A program made the position numbers and the translations under genes. From Nocardia salmonicida NBRC 13393 (GTDB taxonomy: Bacteria; Actinomycetota; Actinomycetes; Mycobacteriales; Mycobacteriaceae), in the NCBI RefSeq assembly GCF_001613085.1, contig NZ_BDBR01000008.1, positions 62,001 through 126,000 on the forward strand: a DNA stretch of 64,000 nt, given 5' to 3'. Positions 20,603 to 31,901 of the stretch are shown here, piece by piece (the first letter of the stretch is position 1; the number at the start of each line of letters is the position of its first letter). The notes under the pieces are model-generated. The model was given only the letters and a program-made list of their open reading frames with translations. It did not search any database and was not told the DNA's origin.

Positions 20603-21622
20603 ATGGAACAACTGGGAACGTTGTGGGGTTGGGGAACATCACGATTGCGCGGAGCGGTGTCGGTCACGGCACTCGCCTGCGCGGCGGTGATCGGTGTGTC
20701 CGTCGCGCCGATCGCCGCCGCTGAACCGGCGAATTTTCGGCCGGCTGTCATTCCGATGGAGGCGGGTCCCGCGCAGGCCGATCATCTGGACGCAGCCCAT
20801 TACATCAAGGCTCATCCGAACTCGGTTCCGGTGGGGCTCAACAACTTCGGGTGTACGCCCACGGCTGAGCATCCGCGGCCGATCGTGTTGGTGCACGGCA
20901 CCGACTCGAGTGCGTACTCCGACTGGGCGGGAATCGGACCGCAACTGGTGTCGGCAGGATACTGCGTCTTCGCGCTGAACTACGGCGGGGCGCCGGGCGC
21001 CGACACCTATGGCACCGAGGACATGCGGATCAGTTTCGCCCAGCTGGCCGGGTTCGTCGACGATGTCCTGGTCGCGACCGAGGCGACCAAGGTCGATCTG
21101 GTCGGATTCTCGCAGGGGGCCACCGTCAGCCGGTTCTACGTCAACAAGCTCGGGGGCGCGCCGAAGGTCGGGACCTGGGTCGGTCTGGCCTCACCCAGCT
21201 ACGGCGGGGTCATGTACGGACTGGTTCCGGTGGGGCAGGCCGTTCCCGGCATGATGGATGTCTTCGCGAAGGTCACCTCGACGGCCGCGGTTCAGCAGGC
21301 CCAGGGCGAACCACTCATGGTGGAGCTCAACGCGGGCGGCGACACTGTGCCCGGTGTCCGTTATGTCACCGTCGGCAGCCGGGTCGACGAGATGATCCAG
21401 CCGTTCTCGAACATCGCTCTGCGCGGCGCGGGTGCGGAGAACCTCGTCCTCCAGGACCTGTGCGCCGACAACCTGACCGGCCACTTCCACCTGGTCTACG
21501 ACCCCTTCGCGCAGCAACTGCTCCAGCGCGTCCTCGACCCCGTTCGGGCACCCGCTCCGGTCTGCGCGACGGTCCCGCTCGGCACCGGCATCCCCGAGGT
21601 GATCATCGCGGGCAACTCCTGA
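20603..21622 (+). CDS. Secreted alpha/beta-hydrolase, lipase class 2 type
   Basis: The 339-residue protein has a signal peptide ending near AAA40-EP and an alpha/beta-hydrolase fold. The oxyanion region is PIVLVHGTDSS, the nucleophile elbow GFS170QGA, and the likely acid and base are Asp262 and His294/His296 (GHFHLVYD). It belongs to the esterase/lipase group common in mycobacteria and nocardiae and probably acts on lipid esters outside the membrane. Paired cysteines (for example 84/121 and 287/322) may form disulphides. The start ATG follows a short purine stretch. Confidence 0.87.
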   Translation: MEQLGTLWGWGTSRLRGAVSVTALACAAVIGVSVAPIAAAEPANFRPAVIPMEAGPAQADHLDAAHYIKAHPNSVPVGLNNFGCTPTAEHPRPIVLVHGTDSSAYSDWAGIGPQLVSAGYCVFALNYGGAPGADTYGTEDMRISFAQLAGFVDDVLVATEATKVDLVGFSQGATVSRFYVNKLGGAPKVGTWVGLASPSYGGVMYGLVPVGQAVPGMMDVFAKVTSTAAVQQAQGEPLMVELNAGGDTVPGVRYVTVGSRVDEMIQPFSNIALRGAGAENLVLQDLCADNLTGHFHLVYDPFAQQLLQRVLDPVRAPAPVCATVPLGTGIPEVIIAGNS

Positions 21623-21697
21623 CGGCCGGGCTGGACGGAAGCGCCTGGCGGGGTCACTAGACTGGGACGACCGCATTCGTCCTCCCCGGGAGCCATC

Positions 21698-22237
21698 GTG
21701 ACCATTCAGCCCGTCCGCCTGTTCGGCGACCCGATCCTGCGCTCGCGTGCCGACGCGGTCACCGAGTTCGGTCCCGACCTCGCCACCTTGGTCGCCGACC
21801 TCACCGAGACCATGCACGACGACGGCGGGGTCGGGATGGCCGCGCCGCAGATCGGGGTCGGGCTGCGGGTATTCGTCTACGACACCGGCGACGCCGCGGG
21901 GCACGTGGTGAACCCGGAATGGTCGGCCGTAGGGGCCGACGAACAGGTCGGCCCCGAGGGCTGCCTGTCGATTCCCGGCGTGCGCTACGACGTGCGCCGG
22001 GCATCGCGCGTTCGGGTCACCGGCGTCGACATCACCGGTGCGCCGGTGGAATTCGAGGCCGAGGGGCTGCTCGCGCGCTGCGTACAGCACGAACACGATC
22101 ACCTCGACGGCGTGCTGTTCATCAACCGGCTCGAACCTGCCGACCGTAAGGACGCGATGCGCACCATCCGCGAATCCGACTGGTTCCGCGGCGGAATCAC
22201 TGTGCGCGAATCCAGCGGCGTCGGCGGTGGTCGCTGA
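21698..22237 (+). CDS. def: Peptide deformylase
   Basis: The 179-residue metalloenzyme removes the formyl group from new proteins. All three family motifs are present: [15 protein letters not shown] with Cys89, and QHEHDHLDG with His131, Glu132 and His135. The start is a GTG after CCGGGAGCCATC, and TAGACT at 21658-21663 is a possible -10 element. Its stop overlaps the fmt start (TGATG); pairing deformylase with the formyltransferase is a logical coupling. Confidence 0.95.
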   Translation: MTIQPVRLFGDPILRSRADAVTEFGPDLATLVADLTETMHDDGGVGMAAPQIGVGLRVFVYDTGDAAGHVVNPEWSAVGADEQVGPEGCLSIPGVRYDVRRASRVRVTGVDITGAPVEFEAEGLLARCVQHEHDHLDGVLFINRLEPADRKDAMRTIRESDWFRGGITVRESSGVGGGR

Positions 22238-23160
22238 TGCGCCTCGTTTTCGCGGGCACGCCCGAACCCGCGGTGCCCTCACTGCGCAGGCTGATCGAGA
22301 GCACCGGCCACGAGGTCGTCGCGGTGGTCACCCGGCCCGACGCGGTCGCGGGCCGTGGCCGCAAGATCATGCGTTCGCCCGTGGGACAGCTCGCCGATGA
22401 CCACGGTATTCCGGTGTTCACGCCGCGTAAGCCGTCCGAGCCCGAATTCGTCGCCGCGCTCACCGAGCTCGCGCCGGACTGTTGCCCGGTCGTCGCCTAC
22501 GGTGCGCTGCTGCCGCAACAGGTGCTCGATATCCCCGCGCACGGCTGGATCAATCTGCACTTCTCGCTGCTGCCCTCCTGGCGCGGGGCGGCGCCCGTGC
22601 AGGCGGCCATCGACGCGGGTGACGACATGACCGGCGCGTCGACCTTTTTGATCGAGGCGGGCCTCGACACCGGTCCGGTGTACGGAGTGATGACCGAGAA
22701 GATCGGGCTCACCGACACCGCTGGCGAGCTGCTCGCCCGACTCGCCGACGCGGGCGCCGTGCTGCTCGAGAAGACCCTGGACGGAGTGGAAGACGGTTCG
22801 CTGCAAGCGATTCCGCAATCCCATGACGGCGTGTCCTACGCACCGAAGGTGACCGTGGAGGCAGGGCGGATCGGATTCGACGAACCCGCCCTGGCCATCC
22901 ACCGCCACATCCGCGCCGTCACCCCGGCGCCCGGTGCGTGGACCGAGGTGAACGGGCTGCGCCTCAAACTCGGCCCGGTGGAAATGGTGGAGGAAACCTT
23001 GCCCGAACGCGAGATCGAGGTGCGCAAGTCCGGCGTCTTCGTCGGAACGTCGACCACAGCGGTCCGCCTGGGGCAGGTCCAACCGCCCGGCAAGAAGATG
23101 ATGAACGCCCTCGACTGGGCCCGTGGCGCCCGCCTGGCTCCCGGCACGGTGATCGGATGA
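22237..23160 (+). CDS. fmt: Methionyl-tRNA formyltransferase
   Basis: The 307-residue enzyme formylates initiator Met-tRNA with 10-formyltetrahydrofolate. It begins [18 protein letters not shown] and has the signature [19 protein letters not shown] with the catalytic asparagine-histidine region just before it. The C-terminal OB-like domain holds PPGKKMM. It overlaps def upstream and rsmB downstream by a few bases, so the three are one translation-coupled unit. Confidence 0.96.
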   Translation: MRLVFAGTPEPAVPSLRRLIESTGHEVVAVVTRPDAVAGRGRKIMRSPVGQLADDHGIPVFTPRKPSEPEFVAALTELAPDCCPVVAYGALLPQQVLDIPAHGWINLHFSLLPSWRGAAPVQAAIDAGDDMTGASTFLIEAGLDTGPVYGVMTEKIGLTDTAGELLARLADAGAVLLEKTLDGVEDGSLQAIPQSHDGVSYAPKVTVEAGRIGFDEPALAIHRHIRAVTPAPGAWTEVNGLRLKLGPVEMVEETLPEREIEVRKSGVFVGTSTTAVRLGQVQPPGKKMMNALDWARGARLAPGTVIG

Positions 23161-25238
23161 GCGCCTCCGACCGCCGCCGACGCCGCGATGCCGACGCGGC
23201 GAAGGGCATCACGTCCCGCGACGACCGCAAGCCCACCGGAAAAACGGGTGAGCAGCGGGGCAGCAGCCCCCGCGACGACCGCAAGATCACCGGCAAGAAC
23301 GTCGACGGCGGCTGGGCCGCCCGCGCCGCGAAGGGCACCACCACCCCGCGCGCGGACGGCGACCGCTGGACGGGCCGCGACGACCGCGGCGGCTCCGATC
23401 GACCCCGGCGCGACGACGGCGGCTATCGCTCCGGCGCGCCCCGGCGTGCGGACGACCGTCCCGGTTTCTCCCGCGGCGCGCAGGGTCGCGACGCGGGCAG
23501 CCAACGCGGCGACGCACCGCGCTCCGGCGCGTCCCGCCGCGAAGACGACCGTCCCGGTTTCGGCCGCGGCGCGAACGACCGTGCGCAAGGCCGTGACGCG
23601 GGTAGTCGACGTGCGGACGCTCCGCGCTCCGGTGCCCCTCGCCGCGAGGACGACCGTCCTGGTTTCGGTGGCGCGAACGACCGGGCACAGGGGCGTGACA
23701 CGGCCGACCAGCGCGGTGATCGTGCCGGACGTTCCGGCGCGGGACGTGCCGATCGCGGCACCTCCCGTCCCGACCGCGGTGCGCGCCAAGGAGATTCGCG
23801 GAGCAGCGGCCGCGATGCTGGTGCGGGACCGGCGCCCAAGGCCCCCACGCAGCGTCGCCCCGAGCGGCCCGATCCCAGCGTGCCCAGTCCGCGCAAGCGG
23901 CGCGGCGAGCCGGTGGACCCGGCGCGCGAGGTCGCCCTCGATGTACTGCGGGCAGTGCGGGAGCGCGACGCCTACGCCAACCTCGCGCTGCCGAAGCTGT
24001 TGCGCGAGCGCAAGATCAGTGGGCGTGACGCCGCGTTCGCGACCGAGCTCACCTACGGCGCGAGCCGTTCGCAGGGGCAGCTCGACGCGGTGATCTCGGC
24101 CTGCGCGGGCCGCCCGGTCGACGAGATCGACGGCCCCATCCTCGATATCCTGCGCCTCGGCGTCTACCAGCTGCTGCGCACCCGCACCAGCGCGCACGCC
24201 GCCGTCGACACCTCCGTCGACCTGGCCAGTGCCGAATTCGGCCAGGGCCGTGCCGGTTTCGTCAATGCCGTCCTGCGTCGAGCGGGGGAGAAGACCGCCG
24301 AGCAGTGGATCACCGAGTTGGCCCCGGCCGACCCGGTCGGCAAGCTCGCCTTCGAACACGCGCACCCCAAGTGGATTGCCCAGTCCTTCGCCGACGCGCT
24401 GGGCGCGCAGGCAGGCGAGCTGGACGAACTTCTGGCAGCCGACGACGAGCGCCCGGTCGTGCACCTGGTTGCCCGCCCCGGCGAGATCACCGCCGAAGAG
24501 CTGGCGCTGGTCACCGGCGGCGAAGAGGGCCGCTGGTCGCCGTACGCGGTGTATCTCGACGGTGGTGATCCCGGCCTGCTGGAACCGGTCCGCGACGGCA
24601 TCGCCTCGGTCCAGGACGAGGGCAGCCAGTTGGTCGCGCTCGCTCTCACCCGGGCGCCGCTGGAAGGCGAGGACAAGGGTCGCTGGCTCGACCTGTGCGC
24701 CGGTCCCGGCGGGAAGGCGGCCTTGCTCGGCGCACTCGCCGCGATCGACCTGTTCACCGTCGACGCCGTGGAACCCGCCGAGCACCGCGCCGAGCTGGTC
24801 CGCAAATCCACCAGGAACCTGCCCGTCACCGTGCACGTCGCCGACGGCCGCGACAGCGGGCTGACCCCCGGCTACGACCGCGTTCTGGTCGACGCGCCGT
24901 GCACCGGCCTCGGCGCGCTGCGCCGGCGCCCGGAGGCTCGCTGGCGTCGCACCCCGGCCGACGTGGCCGAACTGGTCACCTTGCAGCGCGAACTCCTCAC
25001 CGCCGCGTGGGATCTGGTGCGACCGGGTGGTGTCGTCGTGTATTCGACCTGCTCACCGCATCTCGCCGAAACTGTGTCGGTGGTCGCCGATTTCGTCCGT
25101 CGCACCGGCGCCGAAGAACTCGACAGCCGCGAGTTCCTGCCCGGCGTCACCGATCTCGGCGACGGCCCGTCCGCACAGCTCTGGCCGCACCGCCACGGTA
25201 CCGACGCCATGTTCCTGGCGACCCTGCGCAAGAAGTAG
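23157..25238 (+). CDS. rsmB: 16S rRNA m5C967 methyltransferase RsmB with a long disordered N-terminus
   Basis: The 693-residue protein is longer than the usual 430-470. The extra 250 or so residues at the N-terminus are Arg/Asp/Gly-rich and contain about three tandem copies of a 30-35 residue unit ([27 protein letters not shown]) between roughly 23430 and 23720. The conserved part has a NusB-like domain ([24 protein letters not shown]) and a SAM-binding motif [15 protein letters not shown]. The two catalytic cysteines lie in DAPCTGLG and YSTCSPH. It methylates a cytosine in 16S rRNA. The tail probably binds RNA. Confidence 0.93.
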   Translation: MSASDRRRRRDADAAKGITSRDDRKPTGKTGEQRGSSPRDDRKITGKNVDGGWAARAAKGTTTPRADGDRWTGRDDRGGSDRPRRDDGGYRSGAPRRADDRPGFSRGAQGRDAGSQRGDAPRSGASRREDDRPGFGRGANDRAQGRDAGSRRADAPRSGAPRREDDRPGFGGANDRAQGRDTADQRGDRAGRSGAGRADRGTSRPDRGARQGDSRSSGRDAGAGPAPKAPTQRRPERPDPSVPSPRKRRGEPVDPAREVALDVLRAVRERDAYANLALPKLLRERKISGRDAAFATELTYGASRSQGQLDAVISACAGRPVDEIDGPILDILRLGVYQLLRTRTSAHAAVDTSVDLASAEFGQGRAGFVNAVLRRAGEKTAEQWITELAPADPVGKLAFEHAHPKWIAQSFADALGAQAGELDELLAADDERPVVHLVARPGEITAEELALVTGGEEGRWSPYAVYLDGGDPGLLEPVRDGIASVQDEGSQLVALALTRAPLEGEDKGRWLDLCAGPGGKAALLGALAAIDLFTVDAVEPAEHRAELVRKSTRNLPVTVHVADGRDSGLTPGYDRVLVDAPCTGLGALRRRPEARWRRTPADVAELVTLQRELLTAAWDLVRPGGVVVYSTCSPHLAETVSVVADFVRRTGAEELDSREFLPGVTDLGDGPSAQLWPHRHGTDAMFLATLRKK

Positions 25239-25252
25239 CCCCGCGCGAACAC

Positions 25253-25286
25253 ACGGCGCCGTTCCCACACCGGGGAGCGGCGCCGT
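25253..25286 (+). terminator. Terminator of def-fmt-rsmB
   Basis: ACGGCGCCGTTCC pairs with GGAGCGGCGCCGT (13 bp with one G-T pair) and is followed by TCCATTCGT. Confidence 0.65.
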
Positions 25287-25333
25287 TCCATTCGTCCAAG
25301 CGGGTGCCGATCGCCGCGGTGCAGAATCGACGT

Positions 25334-25678
25334 ATGGCGATGACATGGGAGCAGGTGGTCGCGGTGGCGACGGCGCTGCCGGGTGTGGAGGAAGGCACCT
25401 GGTGGCGCAGTCCCGGCCTGAAGGTGGGCGGAAAGGGCTTCGCACGGTTGCGTATCGAAGCGGAGGGCGGCCTGGCGTTGCTCTGCGAGCTCACGGAGAA
25501 GCAAGCGCTGCTCGCCTCCGGCGATCCGGCGTTCTACACGACCCCGCACTACGACGGGCACCCGTTCGTTCTCGTCGACCTCGCCGCGGTCGACCCGCGA
25601 CAGCTCGCCGAGCTGATCGACAGCGCCTGGTGGCTGCGCGCACCCGCGAAGCTTCGGCGCGCCAGGGAGAACGCGTAG
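25334..25678 (+). CDS. MmcQ/YjbR-like protein
   Basis: The 114-residue protein has the MmcQ/YjbR fold signature: a start MTWEQVVAVATALPGVEEGTWW, a central GGKGFARL and a C-terminal LIDSAWWLRAPAKL helix. Family members are small CyaY-like proteins, sometimes linked to DNA binding, without a firm biochemical role. The ATG at 25334 is chosen because homologous proteins begin at this helix; the longer open frame lies over rsmB. Confidence 0.85.
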   Translation: MAMTWEQVVAVATALPGVEEGTWWRSPGLKVGGKGFARLRIEAEGGLALLCELTEKQALLASGDPAFYTTPHYDGHPFVLVDLAAVDPRQLAELIDSAWWLRAPAKLRRARENA

Positions 25679-25701
25679 GGGACTCCGTTGTCCCGCTGGC
25701 G

Positions 25702-26607
25702 TCAGTCCCGTTCGGACAATTCACGCAGGCGTGCAAGGGTTTTCGCGAGAATCCGCGACACGTGCATCTGTGAGATCCCCAGCTGCGAGGCGATCTGCGT
25801 CTGCGTCATCGACTCGAAGAACCGCATGGTGAGAATGCGGCGCTCACGTTCGGGCAGGCCCGCCAGGAGCGGGCGCACCGCGATGTACTCCTCGACCCGG
25901 TCGAACTGCGATTCCTCCTCGCCGAGGGTGTCGAGCAGCGACGCATCGCTGTCGCGCCCGATCGAGGCGGCGTCGATCGACGTCGGCTGATAGGCGTTGC
26001 CCGCGATGACCGCCTGGGTGACCTCGTCGGGGTCGACATCGAGTTCGGCGGCGATCTCCTTGGCGGTGGGGGAGCGTCCCAGTCGTTGCGAGAGCTGATC
26101 CACCGCCGCGCCGATGCGCAGGTGGGTTTCCTTGACGCGCCGCGGAACCCGCATCGCCCACGTGTTGTCCCGGAAATATCGCCGGACCTCGCCCATGATG
26201 GTCGGCACCGCGAAGGACAGGAAGTTCGAGCCCCGGCTCAGATCGAATCGATCCACCGCGTGCACCAGACCGACCCGCGCCACCTGCGACAGGTCGTCGA
26301 ACGGCTCACCGCGCCCGCTGAACTTACGCGCGATGTGGTCGGCCAGCGGGATGCAGCGGTTGATCAGCGCGTCACGCGCCACCGCATGCGCCACGCTGCC
26401 CGGCTCGGTCGCCGCGAGACGCTCGAACAGGGCGCTGACGTCGTCGTACCCGGATACCGGCTCCGGCGTTTCGGTCTCGTCCTCCAGCGATTCCTGCTCG
26501 AGGGCTTCCTTGTCCGGTTCAGCGGCCTTGTCCGATTCCGCGGCAGGGGAGTCGGTTTTGTCGGGTTCGCTGAGACTGTGCTGGTCGGATGTGTCCTCGC
26601 CGTGCAC
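25702..26607 (-). CDS. RNA polymerase sigma factor, SigF/SigB type
   Basis: The 301-residue sigma-70 factor has regions 2 (ALINRCIPLADHIARKFSGRGEPFDDLSQVARVGLVHAVDRFD), 3 (RVKETHLRIGAAVDQLSQRLGRSPTAKEIAAEL) and 4 (LPERERRILTMRFFESMTQTQIASQLGISQMHVSRIL). It lacks region 1.1 and fits the general-stress/sporulation SigF group. About 65 N-terminal residues are acidic and low in complexity, longer than usual. The GTG at 26607 shares one base with the anti-sigma stop codon, so the pair is co-translated. It most likely drives stress genes when released from the anti-sigma partner. Confidence 0.9.
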   Translation of the reverse strand: MHGEDTSDQHSLSEPDKTDSPAAESDKAAEPDKEALEQESLEDETETPEPVSGYDDVSALFERLAATEPGSVAHAVARDALINRCIPLADHIARKFSGRGEPFDDLSQVARVGLVHAVDRFDLSRGSNFLSFAVPTIMGEVRRYFRDNTWAMRVPRRVKETHLRIGAAVDQLSQRLGRSPTAKEIAAELDVDPDEVTQAVIAGNAYQPTSIDAASIGRDSDASLLDTLGEEESQFDRVEEYIAVRPLLAGLPERERRILTMRFFESMTQTQIASQLGISQMHVSRILAKTLARLRELSERD

Positions 26608-27047
26608 TACGCCTTCCCCCGGACCCGTCGAAATCGAACCGTCGTCGGGTACCCGGACACGCCTGCGTCGAAATCCTGCTGCTCGGCAGTTACCTCGTCG
26701 CACAGCGTGCGCAGCACATGCCACCCGAAGCTGCGCTGATCCGGCATGCCCTGCGATCCCGCGACACCGTCGACGCGGACCTGCAATTCGGTGTCACCGA
26801 CGAGGAATTCGCAGGTGAGTAGCGTATCGGGGGCGGCGATCGCAATCAGAGTCGAGCACACCTCGTCCACCGCCAGGCGCACGTCGGCTACCTCGTCGAG
26901 GGTGAAATCACTGAGTAGTACCAGTGTTTCGGCCAGTCCGCGCACGATTGGCAGCTGCGTCAGCTGTGCTGCCACACGAATCTCCACCGGGGCGCCGAAG
27001 GGCCCATGTTCCGCCGAAAAATTGGTCACCCTCAGAAGGCTACCCAT
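26607..27047 (-). CDS. Anti-sigma factor, RsbW/UsfX-like ATPase fold
   Basis: The 146-residue protein has a GHKL-type fold: [24 protein letters not shown], then [18 protein letters not shown] in the N-box position, and a C-terminal [13 protein letters not shown] helix. The N-box asparagine seen in RsbW (usually ACTNA-like) is replaced by CST, so ATP binding or kinase activity may be altered. The ATG at 27047 is chosen over an upstream TTG at 27062. It directly precedes, and overlaps by one base, the SigF-like gene, so it is the likely antagonist. Confidence 0.82.
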   Translation of the reverse strand: MGSLLRVTNFSAEHGPFGAPVEIRVAAQLTQLPIVRGLAETLVLLSDFTLDEVADVRLAVDEVCSTLIAIAAPDTLLTCEFLVGDTELQVRVDGVAGSQGMPDQRSFGWHVLRTLCDEVTAEQQDFDAGVSGYPTTVRFRRVRGKA

Positions 27048-27078
27048 ATCCCGGCAGGGCAATCACCATCGCCATCGC

Positions 27079-27084
27079 TACACT
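27079..27084 (+). promoter_or_regulatory. -10-like hexamer of rpe
   Basis: TACACT ends 8 bases before the GTG at 27093 and is not followed by a ribosome site, so a leaderless transcript is possible. Confidence 0.4.
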
Positions 27085-27092
27085 GGCGCGCT

Positions 27093-27785
27093 GTGTCCAC
27101 TCCGACGTTCTCTCGTCCGTCCAAGCCGATGATCGCCCCGTCGATCCTGTCCGCGGACTTCGCGAACCTGGCAGCCGAGGCCGCGGCTGTCGAAGGATGC
27201 GATTGGCTCCACGTCGACGTCATGGACGGTCACTTCGTGCCGAACCTCACACTGGGTCTGCCGATCGTGCAGAGCCTGCTCAAGGCCACCGACATCCCGT
27301 TCGACTGCCACCTGATGATCGACGATCCGGGCCGCTGGGCGCCGAGCTACGCCGAGGCGGGCGCCTACAACGTCACCATCCACGCCGAGGCCACCGATGA
27401 TCCGATCGCGGTGGCGCGCGATATCCGCGCCGCGGGCGGCCGGGCCGGGCTGTCGGTGAAGCCGAACACCCCGATCGAGCCGTACCTGGAAATCCTGCGC
27501 GAGTTCGACACCCTGCTGGTGATGAGCGTGGAACCCGGATTCGGCGGACAGTCGTTCATTCCCGGCGTGCTGGAGAAGGCGCGGATCGTGCGCAACCTGG
27601 TGGACTCGGGTGAGCTGCACCTGGTCGTCGAAATCGACGGCGGCATCAACGACGACACCATCGAGCAGGCCGCCGCGGCCGGTATCGATTGCTTCGTGGC
27701 CGGATCGGCGGTCTACAACACCGCCGATCCGGGTGCCGCTGTGCAGACGCTGCGCAACCTCGCCGCGGCGGCCTGGCTGTCCTAG
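27093..27785 (+). CDS. rpe: Ribulose-phosphate 3-epimerase
   Basis: The 230-residue TIM barrel interconverts ribulose 5-phosphate and xylulose 5-phosphate. Motifs are [37 protein letters not shown] and EIDGGIN. The GTG at 27093 gives an N-terminus of about ten residues before the barrel, as in mycobacterial homologues; the ATG at 27129 would begin inside the first strand. It connects with the tkt-tal-zwf operon at 52-58 kb in the pentose phosphate pathway. Confidence 0.95.
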   Translation: MSTPTFSRPSKPMIAPSILSADFANLAAEAAAVEGCDWLHVDVMDGHFVPNLTLGLPIVQSLLKATDIPFDCHLMIDDPGRWAPSYAEAGAYNVTIHAEATDDPIAVARDIRAAGGRAGLSVKPNTPIEPYLEILREFDTLLVMSVEPGFGGQSFIPGVLEKARIVRNLVDSGELHLVVEIDGGINDDTIEQAAAAGIDCFVAGSAVYNTADPGAAVQTLRNLAAAAWLS

Positions 27786-28256
27786 CTACAGGGCGCGGAG
27801 TTTGCGGGTGCCCAGTGCTCGCGCCGCATCGATGACGGCCTGCACCGGCGGCCGATGGTCGCCGGATTCGGGTTCCTGCACCCAGGTGCGGTAGCCGGTG
27901 CGCTCGTCGTCGGGGGAGGGCAGCACGATCTGGCTGCCCGCGCAGGCGACGGTCGCGTAGAGGCGGAACAGTTCGGCCGAGGCGGTCGCGGTGAGAGAGT
28001 CGGGTCGGCAGGGGCCGGTGAGGAACGTCCAACGCCGGGCACGGGGGTGATCGACGACCGGCCCCGCGATAGCGGCCTCCCGCAGCTTGGCCTGCACTCG
28101 CTCGCCCAGGTCGCCGGGCATGGTCACCGCGCCGTAGTGCGCGCCGATCTGGAGCAGAATGCGGCGGGAATCGAAATCTATCTTGGCCGGTAGATGCAAC
28201 TCGCGCCGATAACGCACGCAGCGCATTTCCAGCGTCGAATCGATCAATGTGCTCAT
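27786..28256 (-). CDS. Conserved hypothetical protein, faint primase-polymerase-like resemblance
   Basis: The 156-residue protein has no signal peptide or membrane segment. Blocks such as IGAHYGAVTMP, PRARRWTFLTGP and GSQIVLPSPDDERTGYRTWV recall the N-terminal bifunctional primase-polymerase domains of actinobacteria, but catalytic acidic residues cannot be placed with confidence. I therefore do not give it that function. It is convergent with rpe, and their stop codons touch. The ATG at 28256 is preferred to a start five codons earlier. Confidence 0.65.
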   Translation of the reverse strand: MSTLIDSTLEMRCVRYRRELHLPAKIDFDSRRILLQIGAHYGAVTMPGDLGERVQAKLREAAIAGPVVDHPRARRWTFLTGPCRPDSLTATASAELFRLYATVACAGSQIVLPSPDDERTGYRTWVQEPESGDHRPPVQAVIDAARALGTRKLRAL

Positions 28257-28423
28257 GCGGCACCCCCACATATCGCGAACCTGTTGTAACCCACAGTGTT
28301 GTCTTCCTGGAGTGGTGGACTATCCCTGGGGCGAACACTCGGTGGCAGCGGCGCTCCGAGCGATGATGTCGGGAAGAACCCGCAGTTCCAGGCCCCGACA
28401 TCTGGTTGAACAGCAGGAATCAA

Positions 28424-28444
28424 TGACGTAACAATATTGCGTCA
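28424..28444. promoter_or_regulatory. Operator-like inverted repeat
   Basis: TGACG and CGTCA flank a central CAATATTG palindrome in an AT-rich patch. It could serve the divergent gene at 28256 or the rib cluster. Confidence 0.35.
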
Positions 28445-28710
28445 ATGGCGCGGGGGGCGCAAGCATTCCACTCACCGTGTTTCCAGTTCGTGATGGCTGG
28501 GTATTGCCAGATTAAGGCCGCCGGATGAATGCGGGGGACCGGTTCGCTGAAAATTGGATTGAACGACAACCGCCGGGATGATTAACGGCGGTGTCGCGTC
28601 ATGTCGATACACCTTCGCCGCCGAATCGATGCCCGGTCGATCGGTTCCGGTGGCCGAGTGCTGCCCACGGTCGGGTTCGGCCCCCGACCCGGGCTCACCG
28701 GCCGCGCTAC

Positions 28711-28716
28711 TAGGCT
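28711..28716 (+). promoter_or_regulatory. -10-like hexamer before ribE
   Basis: TAGGCT in CTACTAGGCTGTGCG matches the form seen before other genes here, but it lies 92 bases from the start codon. Confidence 0.4.
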
Positions 28717-28808
28717 GTGCGACGAGCTGGGTGGTCGCGTGGGAATAGCGGCCACGGGCCTGCTGTTGGGCCCAACGGGTACGGATGACGCGACAAGGGA
28801 GTTCAGGC

Positions 28809-29432
28809 ATGTTCACAGGGATCGTCGAGGAGCTCGGCGAGGTCGTGGCCACCGAAGCGCTGACCGACGCCGCCCGGTTGACGATTCGCGGCAAGCTGGT
28901 GACTTCCGATGCCGGACACGGCGATTCGATCGCCGTCAACGGCGTCTGCCTCACCGTGGTCGACGTGGTCGACGGCGACAGCTTCACCGTCGATGTCATG
29001 GACGAGACGTTGAAGCGTTCGAGCATCGGCGGCCTCGTCACGGGATCGCCGGTCAACCTCGAGCGCGCGGCCGCGCTGAACAGTCGCCTCGGTGGCCACC
29101 TCGTGCAGGGCCACGTCGACGGCACCGGCACGGTGCTGCGCCGCAGCCCGTCGGAGAACTGGGAGATCGTGCGGATCTCGCTGCCGGATTCCATCGCGCG
29201 CTATGTGGTGGAGAAGGGCTCGATCACTGTCGACGGCGTCTCCCTCACCGTCTCGGGTCTCGGTATCGACGACGAACCCGGTGCCGACGGAAGCCGTGAT
29301 TGGTTCGAGGTCTCGCTGATCCCGACCACCCTCGCGCTGACCGTCCTCGGGACCGCCCCCGTCGGCGCCACCGTCAACCTCGAGGTGGACGTCATCGCGA
29401 AGTACGTAGAACGCCTCGCCCAACGAGGCTGA
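28809..29432 (+). CDS. ribE: Riboflavin synthase, alpha chain
   Basis: The 207-residue enzyme dismutates two 6,7-dimethyl-8-ribityllumazine molecules to riboflavin. It has two lumazine-binding barrels: the first with MFTGIVEELGEV and VNGVCLTVVDV, the second with HLVQGHVDGTGTV and VDGVSLTVSG. The ATG at 28809 is the family start (MFTGI) and follows AAGGGAGTTCAGGC. In the M. tuberculosis order this gene is ribC; ribD and lprG, which lie before it there, are absent here. Confidence 0.95.
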   Translation: MFTGIVEELGEVVATEALTDAARLTIRGKLVTSDAGHGDSIAVNGVCLTVVDVVDGDSFTVDVMDETLKRSSIGGLVTGSPVNLERAAALNSRLGGHLVQGHVDGTGTVLRRSPSENWEIVRISLPDSIARYVVEKGSITVDGVSLTVSGLGIDDEPGADGSRDWFEVSLIPTTLALTVLGTAPVGATVNLEVDVIAKYVERLAQRG

Positions 29433-29509
29433 CACCGATCGGCGCCAGGCCTCACAGAACACGCCGGGACCACGCCGTAATGTAGGAAGTCATTGCCATC
29501 CCACGGAGT

Positions 29510-29617
29510 GTTTCTCGGCCGCCTCGATCTGGACTGACCAGAGGGTGCGACGAAGGAGTGCCCGCCGGGAGGGAAGATCGAGGCCCACCGGGCCGAGAAA
29601 CCCGCGGCCCCGGCCGC
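29510..29617 (+). ncRNA. Candidate structured RNA leader of ribBA
   Basis: Bases 29510-29520 pair perfectly with 29591-29601 (11 bp), and 29521-29530 pair perfectly with 29575-29584 (10 bp). Only a six-base bulge (29585-29590) interrupts the 3' arm, and the 44-base apical region has a possible GGGTGC/GTGCCC stem. A second hairpin GCGGCC/GGCCGC follows at 29604-29617, just before the GGAG site at 29627-29630. There is no T-run, so it is not an ordinary terminator, and no FMN riboswitch core is seen. It may regulate ribBA translation or RNA stability. Confidence 0.5.
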
Positions 29618-29639
29618 CAAATATACGGAGCAAGCAGAC

Positions 29640-31874
<2,235 letters not shown>

Positions 31875-31901
31875 ATTCGCTGACCGTCGCCACCCGGGGC
31901 C

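Larger units (their letters stand above)
28257..28808 (+). other. Long intergenic region before ribE
   Basis: No gene is supported in these 552 bases. They hold TGACG...CGTCA with a central CAATATTG at 28424-28444, a 7-bp stem ACCGCCG/CGGCGGT at 28569-28592, and a 7-bp stem GGTCGGG/CCCGACC at 28669-28689. A TAGGCT hexamer at 28711-28716 would give an about 85-base leader. The hallmark sequences of an FMN riboswitch (such as the GGCGGTA and GCCCGCGA segments) are not present. Confidence 0.5.

Noticed and set aside
23430..23720. CRISPR-like repeats
   Set aside because: The repeats are in frame, vary between copies and encode the Arg/Asp/Gly tail of RsmB; there are no spacers of constant length.
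22836..24836. A 666-codon minus-strand frame over fmt and rsmB
   Set aside because: It is antisense to two well-supported genes and carries repetitive Ala/Arg/Gly text created by the rsmB repeats.
28669..28808. FMN riboswitch upstream of ribE
   Set aside because: The conserved RFN segments are not visible; only simple stem-loops are present.
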